From Heliopora coerulea (lineage: Eukaryota; Cnidaria; Anthozoa; Scleralcyonacea; Helioporidae), in NCBI GenBank assembly GCA_030142905.1, contig JASJOG010000026.1:1135501-1199500 (forward strand): a DNA stretch of 64,000 nt, read 5' to 3'. The position numbers and the translations under genes were made by a program. Below are positions 1 to 11,071 of this stretch, piece after piece; within the stretch, counting starts at the first letter, position 1, and each line of letters opens with the position of its first letter. The notes below the pieces were generated by a model. The model was not told the DNA's origin and ran no database searches. It saw only the letters and a list, made by a program, of their open reading frames with translations.

Positions 1-1429
1 TACTCGCGAACACAGCCTTGCTTGAATTTAACCCTTGAAACCAATCTCGTCTGTAAAGGGAGAAAGCGTTGTCAGTTGACGGTCTGCTTTATAAAATACG
101 CCAGCCTTATTGGCGGTGGTTTTTATATTATCGGAAGCCTTCCTCCTCTCGGATAACGTAATCGAATCATGGTGTATAATTGAATGATATCAAGTGGTCA
201 ACCTCGAGACGTGACGAAGCCTTCCTTAGAGACGGCTCTGTAACATCGTAGCTCAATCCAGATATCTCATTTCCAAATTTATTACTTCCCAATAGGTCGG
301 TTACCCTCCTACTGACACAAATGACAATTAGGTCTAATCTAGTAAAGCGATTCTTATTTAATTTAAGTGATCTTTATTGAATTTATATTTAATTAACCTC
401 GAAAACGTTGCCCACGTAATTCATCTCAAAAAAATTCAGTTGGGAACAACTTGACGAGAAAGTTTTTTGACTATCCTACACGGTAAACTCGATCAAAAAA
501 ACTGAAAAACGGGATCTGAACGCGAACTTTTGAGTTGCCGGACCGCTTTCTCCATCTGTTTAGCTAAGGAGGATAAACTGGAAAAAGCAATTGGGTTTTA
601 TGAGTGCAAAGTGTTGGAAAAATTCTTGCGAGAACCCGTGAGTATGAGCAGTGATCGAATACTATTTCACGGAGCGAAATTTGCGCCTGAAACAGTCGCC
701 TGATGGGGCTGTCTTTTCTGTGTCGGCGACCAAAACTTCAACGTTTGTTGCGAAATTAACGACAAGCACTCTACGTTACATCCTACTTGCCGGAGTTTCA
801 GATCAGTTTCAACAATGTTGGAGTGTAAGTCGGTGCCAATGATAAACTTCATATAGTCTATTAACAGAAATCGCCGCCAACTCGACGAAATGAACTTATT
901 CCCTCTTGGATATCCTAGACGTTTCGTCGTATAAAGCGACCCCTATAGTGTCCGTTTGGAGGTACGTGAGTTTTCTCCGAATTATGGGACTTGTGAATTT
1001 TTTAGGACTTTCTCTCCCTCCAGAATAAATCGACTTGACAAATATATCGTGAGCGATTTTCTTAAGCCTTTGATGGGTTGGTCGGTCGTTCATTACCAGC
1101 ATTCACTCTTCATCATTCTTTGCCTAGCCTGATCATGACTCCAGTTAATCCCAGTTTGAAAACCTAATATTTGTTATTTTAACGTGACATGTTTTAATTT
1201 ATTATTTCGTTTCCACGGACAATATTAAAAAATGGCCGAAAGAAATGGAAAAAAAAGATTAGCGACTAACTTTATGGAATTGGCGACAGCTTCGAAATAT
1301 TTGGGAGTGAATGGTTCCTGGAATAAAACTTTAGTTTAGTCCTCAATATTTCACAATCACCCCTCAGGGTAACATGTTACGAAAATTTATTAACAACCAA
1401 CGCCGCTAAAGTCAACACTAAAGAACACG
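1..1429. other. No recognisable gene
   Basis: AT-rich sequence with only short open frames of about 60 residues in overlapping frames on both strands. None shows a protein family motif, splice-supported continuation or compositional sign of coding. I see no RNA gene or clear repeat here. Confidence 0.5.
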
Positions 1430-1770
1430 TGTTGACTTGAGCGGGATTTGAACAGCTTTGCAGTTCCACAGCTTCGGGTTACCAAGCCTGTAGTTCATTA
1501 GTTCGTAGCAAAAAGATGGCAGCTTCTACGTTAACGTTTTCAGAGTCATCCTTAGAGATATACATTAACAGAAATTTCTGTTCATGTATATCTCTGAGGA
1601 TGATTCTGAAATAGAATTGAAACACTGCACAATATCTCGTTCACTTAAGTTGGATAAAAACTCGCCTCCAATCCCTGTGGACTCAATAGCTCAACAGGTA
1701 GAGCAGCGGACTGGTATCCCGAAGGTGCGAGTTCAAATGCCGCTCGAGTCAACATTTTTCAGTTGACTTT
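1430..1770. repeat. Fold-back element with tRNA-like ends
   Basis: The right part (about 1678-1763) reads like a tRNA-derived SINE head on the plus strand. An A-box-like TAGCTCAACAGGTAGAGC is followed about 40 bp later by a B-box-like GAGTTCAAATGCC. The left end (about 1432-1465) carries a B-box-like sequence in reverse, ending in the same GTTGACT...GAGCGG edge, so the two ends face each other. The centre (about 1542-1612) is a near-perfect palindrome around CAGAAATTTCTG. This is probably a non-autonomous tRNA-derived or fold-back element. It is not a functional tRNA gene, because the anticodon stem and acceptor stem do not fold cleanly. Confidence 0.5.
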
Positions 1771-2398
1771 GGCAGTGTCAGATTATCATGAAAAATTCCT
1801 ACGTTAACGTTTTATCATGCTTTTTTTTTACGCACAGAAAACGCCATATGTCGCAAAACTATCAAATGATAAGGCTTAAAGGAGATTAGAATGGGTAAGA
1901 ATGACGCTGTTATCTTCCAACTAATCCTGACGTATCAAACAGATTTTAGCGGTTATTTTTGGCTAATTTAGGTTCGCAAAGAATCACCGTACAATGTACA
2001 AGCCTCCCTCATTTTTGCTACGGTAGGTTCAGCTATCGGGTCAGCGGGAGTTATGACGGGCGATACGCGAATGTACCTCCAGCTCGAATCATTAGAAAAT
2101 GTTTCTGAACTTTAGACGGGGATCGAAACCTTTATAACTTAAGACTTGTACGAGAAAATTAAGACGCAAACTGCCCTGTTCATTACGATTATGGATTACA
2201 TGAGGCTCAAACACGTTACCTGTGTCCAGCAGTGGAGGATCCAGGGTGGAGCCCAAGAGGCCAGGACCGGCCCTTTCATTAAGATAATAATAAGTGAAAT
2301 TTATGATAAATTCGCTTACTAACTGAAGAAGTAGGGAAAGAAAACTGTTAAAAGGGTTCGTCTTACAAATAGTTTATAAAACGCAAGTTAAACGGTTT

Positions 2399-2400
<2 letters not shown>

Positions 2401-2471
<71 letters not shown>

Positions 2472-2476
2472 ATCTA

Positions 2477-2567
<91 letters not shown>
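2401..2567. repeat. (TCTA)n tetranucleotide microsatellite
   Basis: About 167 bp of TCTA repeats with one short interruption near 2469-2482 where the unit becomes TATATC. It lies in an intergenic repeat cluster with two (TA)n tracts nearby. Confidence 0.95.
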
Positions 2568-2639
2568 TCAAGCGTACTGAGATATTCAAGATATACTGAG
2601 GTATTTAAGCATGCATTTATAGTATTTACCAGAATGTGC

Positions 2640-2640
<1 letters not shown>

Positions 2641-2682
<42 letters not shown>

Positions 2683-2852
2683 GATTTCGCTTAAGAGTAT
2701 ATGGTTGCTACTCCGAGTTTCACGCGGATGCGAACCTCAGGCAACTGAAACAGCGTCGATTCATTGTCTCCTTTTTCTCTGTTCATTGACGTCATGGTTT
2801 GCGTGGGTTGGATGACTCATCGCTCATGGCGATGAGTCATCCAACCCACGAT

Positions 2853-2897
<45 letters not shown>
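2641..2897. repeat. Hairpin element between two (TA)n tracts
   Basis: A (TA)n tract at about 2643-2678 and another at about 2853-2897 bracket about 170 bp. Within it, 2803-2823 and 2829-2849 are perfect inverted repeats of 21 bp separated by a 5-bp loop (TCATG). This looks like a fold-back or MITE-type element inserted in, or flanked by, TA repeats. Confidence 0.7.
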
Positions 2898-2902
<5 letters not shown>

Positions 2903-3401
2903 TATATATACTATAAACTGAATATCTTAGTGGTCTCTAAAAACAATTTCGAACAACTAAACTTGTGATTTCTCTGGAAAAGCTCAGAGCAGATGAGGAA
3001 ATGTTACTCGTATGGGGTCTTGTGTCCTTTTATAGCTACACCTGCCTCTGGGCAAATTATTTTAAATAAGTAAGCAAGTAAATAAATAAATAAAATAATT
3101 ACTAATCCTAGGCTGCCCCCCCCCCCTTCAAGCCAAGTCTGGATCCGCTAGTGTCAAGGGATGACGTTATCTGTTACCCCGCCATTACACACTCGTAATG
3201 TACGCACGTGTAATAGATGTCCGCCTGTAGGACAAGACCAAGAACGAAGTTTGAACGAGTTTATACGACCATTTTCACCTCGAAACCATGACCTGATTCC
3301 CAATGGGACTCTGATGTTATTTTAACAAATTTAGGTTTGCAAGGAATCTTGGCAAAATATCTTTTACAAACATCTCTTTTGTACATCTCTTCCACAAAAT
3401 A

Positions 3402-4717
3402 CAGTCGAACCTGTATATAACGGCCCTGTATTAAGCGGCCACCCTCTATTAAGCGGCCAGTTTTCAAAGTCCCGATTTTTTTTCTATAGAAATATTATAT
3501 TTGTCACCTGTATTAAGCGGCCACCTGTATTAAGCGGCCGCGGCCACAGTTTGCCTCTCCCATGTCTGTCTTTTGTTATTATTTTTAAGTATTATTATTA
3601 TTAGTATTATTAGTATTATTAGTATTAAGCGGCCACCCTCGAAATGAAACCCGAGAATATTTAAGTAAACACGCATATCACATTTTATTCTGTTCAAGTG
3701 ATCTGTCAACATTGTGAGCAAACAAAACATTTCCTATACAACTACACTGTATAACATTTATTGATTGTTAGCATGCAGTTCAGTGTCGCTATTCTCTACT
3801 CGAAACTTCTCTTTAGCTAGGTTGTTCTTCAGCCATTTGATTGAAAATAGATCGTCTTCAAACGTATACTTGCAGGGATTTCCAGGCCATAACCTCCACC
3901 TCTGTTAACGCACTTGTCCTTTACAACAACTTTTCCGCTGTTTGTTGGCCGTTTCAAAAATTTGGTTAGCCATGCCATCAACTTAGGGACAGGATCAATC
4001 ACTTCGTAATTGTCCATCAATGCGTTAGAGTGAAAATATGGTTTTGAAGCAGTCTTGCGGCAAACAGATGTTGTTGATCTTGATTTACGTTTTTGGCGAG
4101 CAACTGCCACAACATTCGTGTCTTTTTTATTTTGTGGCTCTCGTTTCAGTTCAAACAACTCATCGACTTTCGGCTCCCAAATACCCATGCATGCATGGTA
4201 CCCGCGAATATAAGAATCTACGTGAAAAAGTTCCATAGACATCTTAATTTCAGACAGAATTGTAACAGTGTAGCGACAACAGAGTGTCATTCAAAGCTTT
4301 CGCTTGTGATGTAGCTGTCAAAAAGGCGACAAATGTGTTCTAATATTTAGCCGAACCCAAACAATACTGCTCAAGGCGCAACCTGCGATTACTTTCGGAC
4401 TTTACTTCATCCACGATGTCTAATAAGAAGCGTGAATGTCTTTCTCTCAGCGAGAGAATTGTTTTCCCTTAAGACATTAGGTTTATATATTCTATCGTTA
4501 TTAGTACCTTTCATTTAAATGTTTTATTTATCATACAAATTGTTTGAAATAGTACTGCTTGTCTTATTCTTTTCTTGAATGAGGTATTGGTGAAATTTGG
4601 CCACAACCAAGTAGCCCCTCATTGAGTATTTTCGGTCATCCTGTATTAAGCGGCCACCTGTATTAAGCGGCCACTTTTCAAAGTTCCGAGGGTGGCCGTT
4701 ATATACAGGTTCAACTG
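3402..4717. mobile_element. Tigger/pogo-like DNA transposon, copy 1
   Basis: The ends are terminal inverted repeats. The left end starts CAGTCGAACCTGTATATAAC, and the right end in reverse complement starts CAGTTGAACCTGTATATAAC. Both are flanked by TA (3400-3401 and 4718-4719), the target duplication of Tc1/mariner-superfamily elements. Subterminal regions repeat a short motif around TGTATTAAGCGGCCAC many times (about 3428-3545, 3625-3640 and 4640-4680). The only long frame inside is the HIRAN-like ORF on the minus strand; no DDE transposase is visible, so the copy is non-autonomous. Assignment to the pogo/Tigger branch rests on TIR sequence and TA duplication only. Confidence 0.75.
3829..4290 (-). 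CDS. HIRAN-like domain protein inside the transposon
   Basis: An open frame of 153 codons on the minus strand. Residues about 19-55 contain YIRGYHACMGIWEPK and a KREPQNKKDTNVVAVA motif, matching the HIRAN core pattern of LxREPxNxxDxxAVAV. A later block reads VPKLMAWLTKFLKR and a third reads NRGGGYGLEIPASI. HIRAN domains are known from HLTF/Rad5 as DNA 3'-end binding modules. Here the domain stands alone inside a TA-flanked element, so it is presumably a transposon-borne accessory gene. The middle stretch (residues about 65-90) looks degraded compared with the second copy at 9.1-9.5 kb. Role unknown; it could also be a decaying host capture. Confidence 0.6.
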   Translation of the reverse strand: MTLCCRYTVTILSEIKMSMELFHVDSYIRGYHACMGIWEPKVDELFELKREPQNKKDTNVVAVARQKRKSRSTTSVCRKTASKPYFHSNALMDNYEVIDPVPKLMAWLTKFLKRPTNSGKVVVKDKCVNRGGGYGLEIPASIRLKTIYFQSNG

Positions 4718-5262
4718 TATTTCATTTACAACGGTGGTTCGAGCTGTCAAGTCGATCTGGAGTTCTGACTGATGATACGCGATTTTCGTCCAGCTCAAGT
4801 GCGACTAAAACCCTACCTCAAGGAAATGATGCAATATCTCAAAATACAATCCACACACGATATTTCTCGGCGAAGATCACACTTATTAATAAAAATAATC
4901 AATCCGTGTGAACAGTTCTACGGGATGTCGGTCGAGGTGGGATTTCGTGACTGACAATCCCTTCCCGTCTTCCTCTTTTCCACGTAAATGATGACGTCAG
5001 GAGGTAATTAAGGCAAGACCGCAGGACTTTTTGCTCCTCGGGAAAAGGCACACCCTCTTCCTGTTATGTTGTTTTCTAGTCGTGTAATTTATTTATCCGG
5101 CGAAGTGTGGGTGCGAAGCGGTTTCACTAAGGGGAAGAAAACGAAGTTTTCGACAGAGATTGGTGGTCATATAACTTGAGAACTCTTCAATATAGCAATT
5201 TTACCAACTACATTAAACTTTCACCAACGAATTGCAGACGTTCGTCAAACTCATCCTCGGTA

Positions 5263-5335
5263 GGACGATTTTCGGGTCCCAGACCAGTAAGACACTCAGA
5301 CCATTGAGCTACCGAGGCATTTCCCAGTGGGCTCC
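5263..5335 (-). repeat. tRNA-like SINE fragment
   Basis: On the minus strand this reads CGGTAGCTCAATGG followed by a TCTGAGTGTCTTACTGGTCTGG block. It is the same tRNA-like head seen at 25.1-25.6 and 47.3-47.7 kb. The B-box half is poor. It is a degraded SINE copy rather than a tRNA gene. Confidence 0.45.
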
Positions 5336-5689
5336 AAGGATTTGTAGCGTGAAGGCCAAAATGATTTGTAAACAGAAAGCCGTTACATAAAGCGTTATGT
5401 CGGGTGCAAAACGTGACGTTTTGCGTAGACTTACCAAGTTTAAAACTGCTGTGGGCCCAGCAGGAGATCAGTATTAATCATTTATATTTTATTATAGACG
5501 CGTTTGAAGATATCAGTTGTTTCTTCTAAGTTTTTATCCTAATGGATTTAAGGTTTTCACATCTTCAATTCAAAGCGTGTTTTTATTTGCAGTAGTCTCC
5601 TCATGCCCACTTTATACCCCTGCTAAAAGTGAGCTCTTAATAAACGTTTCCCAACTCCTATTTGAGAGCTATGCCGCCACTGCACTGCC

Positions 5690-5840
5690 AGAACCAGTAC
5701 AAAAAATGTAATTCTTGGACTCCGACCATGAAGGGTCGCGGGGTCGATTCCCTGCCAGAGACTCCATACTTGCATTTTTCGCATTTTGTCCCAGTCGGGT
5801 CTTAAATATAAGGTTCTGACACTCAATTATTTCCTCCATC
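5690..5840 (+). repeat. tRNA-like SINE, second family, copy A
   Basis: Contains a B-box-like GGTCGATTCCCTGCC followed by a conserved tail with TTGCATTT and GCA. The same order recurs at about 23815-23870, inside a TBATA intron, suggesting a second tRNA-derived family with at least two copies in this window. I see no full tRNA fold. Confidence 0.4.
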
Positions 5841-6759
5841 AAATATCAATTCCACTTCATGAGATCGAGTACAAATGTCGAATGTTCGATGAATAATTGT
5901 TCAATAATTGTTAAATTCTTTCATGTAAGACTGCAGCTGTGAGGATTAACTCTTTACAAATGCACGGAACACTTTGTGATTTTAAGAATTATGGCTTCTT
6001 ATCGTTCAGCTTATTTCCGACCATGGCGCTTTGATGTCGGCAAAAGAGTTGAATTTCTTTTTAGATTTGTATATTCATGAGTATTTCATGTACAGCTGCA
6101 TGATTTTTGCAGGTTCCCACGTAATACTTTATTTTCGATGAATCAATATGAAACAGAGTTATATTGGTAATAAATCTGTTGTGTTATTTTATAGAATTAA
6201 GAGAGGTTTTCTTCGGAAGAATTTAAAGGTTAGTGAACATCTATTAAATTTATTTACAGGTGAAAACTCGATTGTTCAACGCCAAAGATATCAACGAGAA
6301 AGTGTACACTTAATATGTATTTGTTGTCATAAAAGTTTGAAAAATTGAATCTGATCTAAAAATATCATAAAAACTAAATTTTAGATCAGTAACTTTGATA
6401 TTCTTGTGTGTGCGTATCAATAGTGAACTTTGATTTGTTCATTGTCACTCAGCGTTTCACGCCGGTGAACGATCTAGAAACATCTGCATGGTGAGACTTC
6501 AATTTGACCACTTTTAAGTGCATGGTTTACGTCACAGTTGAGAGGTTGGTATGGTGGTGTTTTCATTTGATACATCCTGCTTCAGGTTACACACACAAGC
6601 GCACACACACATACACACATGGCATGAGAACAAATTTTACGCTATAAATGTCAAACTACCTTAGGACCTTCTAACTTAATTTGATGATCACCTTTGAGCG
6701 CGAAACTCGAGTAACGAGCTTTTCGTTATTTTTATTTTAAATGTTTAGAAGTTTTACAC

Positions 6760-6813
<54 letters not shown>

Positions 6814-8440
6814 TAGTAGCAGTAGTAGTAGCCCTATAATTCCAAGAGGTTAAGATGAGAGGTGCTACAAGAGACCTTGTAAAAAGAACAAAAAGTAATG
6901 AGAAGTGACGTGAAATTAGGTTAAAAATGAATCAAAGCCACGAAAAAAAAGGCAGATTTAGAAGTACATGAAGTTGCATGCAGTTCACCGAATCAAAGCA
7001 AAAACAGAAAAATCCTTTTGAAATAAAAAATGAGAAAATATAATAAGCAACGCAAAGCCAAACAACTTACTAGCATGACATTCAACGAAATAGAAACCAT
7101 AGATAAGCATTACAGAAATGATCAAATAACCAAAGGAAAGAATAATGAATGCTGACACAGTGCTTGCGGTCAAACGTAATCTAAAATAAAGCGTGGAGTA
7201 GATACACAATTGAGGAATGAAAACGACATTGAACAAAATCTAACTCATAGTAAGAAATCGGTTTTGGACGAAGGATTGTGCAAAGCTGTAAGCAAACTGA
7301 CCTATCACGCAGAGAATTTCGACTTTTTGAAGTCAAACGATAACTGGAACTATCAGGGAAAAATTCTGCTTACACATTTCGGCGATAAATATAATTTAGA
7401 TCAACTTTAGATCAATCACCCGCGAAATCTCTTCGAATCAGGTTTTGGCCTCCATCTGACTACCCAGCGTTGTTCTCTTTATAGAGAAGCTCTTGTAAGT
7501 GACGTAGCAAGCTTACCTTTTGAGTTTCCTGCGATGCCTTCACCAACTTCCCCGAGCACCGACACACTGGAAGTTCGAGTTAAGATTAAATTGGCCAGGT
7601 TAATGTTGCTGATGTACATTCCCAGTTGGCAGTCTGAATTTCCTTGTGCCAGCTGCTTGCTCTGATGTTCCGATTTAAATATTTATATACAATTATTACA
7701 GATGGTTCAAACACTCGTCAATAGTTCATGAGGGAAACACAAAAGAAAATCATGGCTGCTGCGTGTCGTCAAATCTTTTAAAGACATGGCTAGTTTTCCG
7801 TGAACTTCTGGTTGGTTTTTGCAGCTCAGGCAACATAGATTTTCAAAATTAACCTTTAAAACGAACCTATAAAATGAATCTTTCTTGAAGCCCTTTAACA
7901 AATTCCGGGCATATGTTTCATCAACTCTAAAACGCTCACTTACCACTTTGTATTTTAAACCCGATAAAGCTTTACGGCTCGTTTATTAAACATTACAAAA
8001 ACCACTTACGTTATGCATGACTCAAAGTTAGAGCTTAAAATAAAACCGCCGAAGAGTTAGTTTACCTCGAATGATTTTTCCTGTTATGTTACTCCTGTTT
8101 TTTTATCGTCTTCCAATATAAGGCAGCGACAAAAATGTCTGTTGTCCTAACATTATGTGTATACATGTTTGTTTGTTGGAGTGTTTACAAACTGGCGAAG
8201 TACTGAAAGTTCACATTATTTGGCAGTTTATCGATGTTTCCGATTTAGCCTTTTTCTCTTTGCTAACCATGACGAGAGTTTGTATAAATTAATGGTAACT
8301 TGCGTGAATTAGGGCAGATATAAAACTGCTATGTTTTATGCAAACTTCACTACACTGGGCCGCTGAACGTGAGTCAACTCGACTGCAGAAATGCTGGGTG
8401 GAAGGGTTTGAGCGGAGATGCGATGAACTGAATTCTATTG
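5841..8440. other. Intergenic, no supported gene
   Basis: Holds a (CA)n patch near 6587-6620 and a (TG)n microsatellite at about 6767-6811. Open frames up to 83 residues occur on both strands, including a hydrophobic one on the minus strand at 6985-7236. None matches a family I recognise or joins to neighbouring exons. Confidence 0.5.
6767..6811. repeat. (TG)n microsatellite
   Basis: A dinucleotide run of TG about 45 bp long followed by a short TAG/CAG trinucleotide patch. Confidence 0.95.
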
Positions 8441-8441
8441 T

Positions 8442-8492
8442 AACTTGAAGGCTGACTACGGTAAATGTTAACCATAGTCAGCCTTCAAGTTA
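8442..8492. repeat. 21-bp-arm hairpin
   Basis: AACTTGAAGGCTGACTACGG and its reverse complement (one mismatch) are separated by about 8 bp. A further partial repeat of the arm (TGACTACGGTTAATG) follows. A fold-back element end is the likeliest origin. Confidence 0.7.
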
Positions 8493-9059
8493 CTGACTAC
8501 GGTTAATGATATATGACACTGAAAAATAAAAATGGCGTACACGGGCCTTCGGTAGCCGTTAGTTTCAGGCCTCCATGCGGTCATTTTGGTTATCAATTCT
8601 CGTCCTCCATCCGGCAATTTATTTCTTTTATTCACAATGTTTTCATATTACGCGTAAAAGGCAATCGACAAGAAGTACTTTAAAATAAAACATACAGTCA
8701 AACCTGTATTAAGCGGCCCTGCATTAAGCGGACACCCTGTATTAAGCGGACACTTTGTAAAGTCCCGAATTGAATCTCATATAATTCCTATTAATGAAAC
8801 CTCTATCAAGCGGACACCTCTATTAAGCGGACGCGGACACATAAATTAGCTAATAAAGACACAAAAAACCTGTGTTAAACGGACAAAATTTTCCTAATTT
8901 TTCATAATCTTTACAGACATAACGTTAGTCACTATGTTAATGACGATATTTGTCAATCGGTTCAAAGTCTATTTGTTAATTCGACTTCATATTATTACAT
9001 GTGCGTTAAGATAAGATTTTTACATCAAACAATAAAATTTTCTTCAGTTTACTTCTCAA

Positions 9060-9540
9060 TGTCAAAGTTTTCCTTGGACAGTTTATTGGTCAACCATTCG
9101 CATGAAAACCGATCTCCTCGGAACTCGTATAAACAAGGAATTTCCAAGCCTTATCCAGCACCTCTATTTATCCGTTTCCCTTTGATTATAACTTTGCAGT
9201 ATTCGTTTGTCGTTTGAGAAACTTTGTGACCCACACCGCCATTAGTTTTGGAATGTGCCCAACAACCTCCATGTTAGCTGACACATTGTTAGGATGAGCG
9301 CATCCAGTTTTCATCTCACAAGACACAACTGTTGTTTTAACAACCGCAACTTCATTTTCATCAGTTGTATTCCTAGGTTCACGTTTCAATTAATATTCCT
9401 CGTCGATTTTCGGATTCCAGATTTCCATGTATGCATGATACCCTCGTACGAACGATTTTACGACCACAATTTCAGAAGACATTATCTCGTTTGTAACATT
9501 CAGTGTTATTCGGCTAGTTATGGCGGCTGTCATTGCCTAT
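9060..9540 (-). pseudogene. Broken HIRAN-like gene of transposon copy 2
   Basis: On the minus strand the blocks SFVRGYHAYMEIWNPKIDEE, then KREPRNTTDENEVAVV, then EVVGHIPKLMAVWVTKFLKR, then a GLEIPCLYEF block appear in the same order as in the gene at 3829-4290. They are split by at least one in-frame stop before KREPRN, and a frame change is needed before the last block. The first two blocks are better preserved than in copy 1, so the two copies have decayed independently. Confidence 0.6.
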
Positions 9541-9649
9541 AAGGCTCGTGTATCGTATTACACATCTTTCGTCTTATTCCAACACCTTCATAAAACCTGT
9601 AGTCAACTTGATGCTCAAGTAATGACCTGACTTGTCCTGACTACGGTGT

Positions 9650-9958
9650 ATGGCTGGTGCAACTGCTTTTGAATCTGCTGGCGCGTGCTGGAATTGCAAA
9701 CAAGAGACAAAGTATAGATGTCTGACGTGTGATGTTTCGACTTGCAATAAATCAGACAATTGTTCTGTCTACGCATCAGAAGAGACACCTGGATGGAAAG
9801 CAGGCGCTTCTGTGGCTTATTGTATCACTTGCTATAAAAAGGAAAAACATTCCTGTGATACTCTTAGAAAAGAATCCATTGTTGATCGTACTGCTACTGG
9901 TGGTAAGACCCAGCCCGTACCACGGGGGGAGGGGCCTGGTGACGAGAATCTCTGTTAA
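9650..9958 (+). CDS. Zinc-ribbon-like ORF in transposon copy 2
   Basis: A 102-residue open frame. Residues about 13-65 hold paired cysteines, including CWNCKQETKYRCLTCDVSTC and later YCITCYKK, giving at least four CxxC-type knuckles. This resembles the C-terminal zinc-ribbon tails on some DNA transposon proteins, so the ORF may be the last piece of a deleted transposase. It runs opposite to the HIRAN-like gene and ends inside the subterminal repeats. The first methionine may not be the original start. Function not established. Confidence 0.45.
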   Translation: MAGATAFESAGACWNCKQETKYRCLTCDVSTCNKSDNCSVYASEETPGWKAGASVAYCITCYKKEKHSCDTLRKESIVDRTATGGKTQPVPRGEGPGDENLC

Positions 9959-10045
9959 GCGGACACCTCTATTAAGCGGACACTAGCCTGTTCACCGAGG
10001 GTGTCCGCTTAATACAGGTTTGACTGTATTTCGAAGAATAACGTC

Positions 10046-10170
10046 TTGTGATATTTCGATTTTATTCCAAAGTCGTTCTCCATTTCAACCAAAGTTTCGT
10101 CTTGTTATTGACTTGTATCTTGAGTTTTCAAGATGAGATTACTCTTCGGAGCATGTTTTATCTTATACTT
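10046..10170 (+). repeat. Diverged copy of the 27.6 kb fold-back family
   Basis: Shares the order GTGATATTTC ... CTTGTATCTTGAGTTTTCAA ... CTTCGGAG with the arms of the fold-back element at 27590-27794. It immediately follows transposon copy 2. Confidence 0.45.
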
Positions 10171-10470
10171 TTTAAGAAGTACTTTATTGGGCAAATACCC
10201 CGGACGGTGACTCATTCTCGTACCCAGAGCCTCGCGCAGAATAACGGACAAACTTCGCTTCTGCTGCGCATACATCCAAGAGTTAAAAAGAAAATTTAAG
10301 AGAAAACAAGTCACTTCGAACATTTCACAAAGCTTTAAAGGATCTGTTTCGGGTAAAACTGGGAGCGAAAACGCGCAATCGATTAAGAAAAACAATGCAT
10401 TGGAATTTAACTCATTTACGTGACATACATAAAACGCTGGGCAACGCGTCGTTCGACCCAACTCTCTCAT
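10105..10470 (-). pseudogene. Possible GPCR C-terminal fragment
   Basis: A 121-codon open frame on the minus strand. Residues about 45-75 read CEMFEVTCFLLNFLFNSWMY followed by AQQKRSL. This resembles the TM7 region and helix 8 of class A receptors, with NSWMY in place of NPxxY. No other transmembrane segments are found upstream; the LINE fragment at 10565-11071 begins about 95 bp away on that side. If real, it is a decayed fragment. The similarity is weak, and part of the frame overlaps a repeat shared with 27.6 kb. Confidence 0.25.
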
Positions 10471-10564
10471 CTACCCACAGGCCATCAGATAACCAAGTTA
10501 AATATCACTGGGCAACTTGTCACACTGATTGTAGCCACCTCATGATACATGACGGAACCACCAC

Positions 10565-11071
10565 ATACAACAACAACAACAACAGTCGTTTTACGGCCGT
10601 TTTCCCTGCTTTTGCAGGGGTTGGCCTGCGGCTCTACACAGCAGCCTTCTCCACCTCTCCCTATCCGTCGCATCTTCCCTTTTCAACACGCACTCTCTCA
10701 TGTCCCTTTCCACCACCTGGCTCCATGTCATCCTCGGCCTTCTCCGTCCTCTCTTACCTTCCACCTCAAATGACATGATCTTTTTCACCCAATTATCATC
10801 ATCCTTCTGCAGCACATGTCCCAACCATCTTAACCTTTTCCGTTTCACGGCGTCAAACACTGACTCAATCCCCATTCTTTCCCTCAGCTCTGCACTCGGC
10901 ACTCTATCCCTCAGCGATACGCCACACATCCATCTCACCATCCTCATCTCCGTACGTTCCAATCTCCCACTCTGCTCCGCCGTCATGGCCCACGTTTCAT
11001 TTCCATATATCATAGCACTCCTCACACACGTCACATACAGCTTCCCCTTCAGCTTAAGTGACACTTCCTAA
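10565..11071 (-). mobile_element. 5'-truncated LINE (non-LTR retrotransposon)
   Basis: On the minus strand an open frame (11064 to 10591) encodes the extreme C-terminus of a LINE reverse-transcriptase polyprotein. It contains SAMIYGNETWAM, RLERTEMRMVRWM, SLRDRVPSAELRERMGI and KRLRWLGHVLQ, a pattern common at the end of CR1/L2-type and related elements. The 3' end carries a hairpin (CCCTGC-TTTT-GCAGGG in plus orientation) followed by a CAA/TTG repeat tail. The 5' end is lost near 11071. A closely related 3' end recurs at 33122-33185. The exact clade cannot be named from this fragment. Confidence 0.8.

Larger units (their letters stand above)
8695..10026. mobile_element. Tigger/pogo-like DNA transposon, copy 2
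   Basis: Same family as 3402-4717. Left TIR begins CAGTCAAACCTGTATTAAGC, the right TIR in reverse complement matches it, and TA flanks both ends (8693-8694 and 10027-10028). Subterminal copies of TGTATTAAGCGGACAC lie at about 8703-8755 and 8800-8835, with related copies at 9950-9985. Its length (1,332 bp) is close to copy 1 (1,316 bp). Inside are a broken HIRAN-like gene on the minus strand and a zinc-ribbon-like ORF on the plus strand. No transposase is visible. Confidence 0.75.

Noticed and set aside
651..1102. Short open frames near the left edge
   Set aside because: About 60-68 residues, overlapping on both strands, without motifs.
6985..7236. Hydrophobic 83-residue minus-strand frame, possible receptor fragment
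   Set aside because: Hydrophobicity alone; no diagnostic receptor residues and no continuation upstream or downstream.
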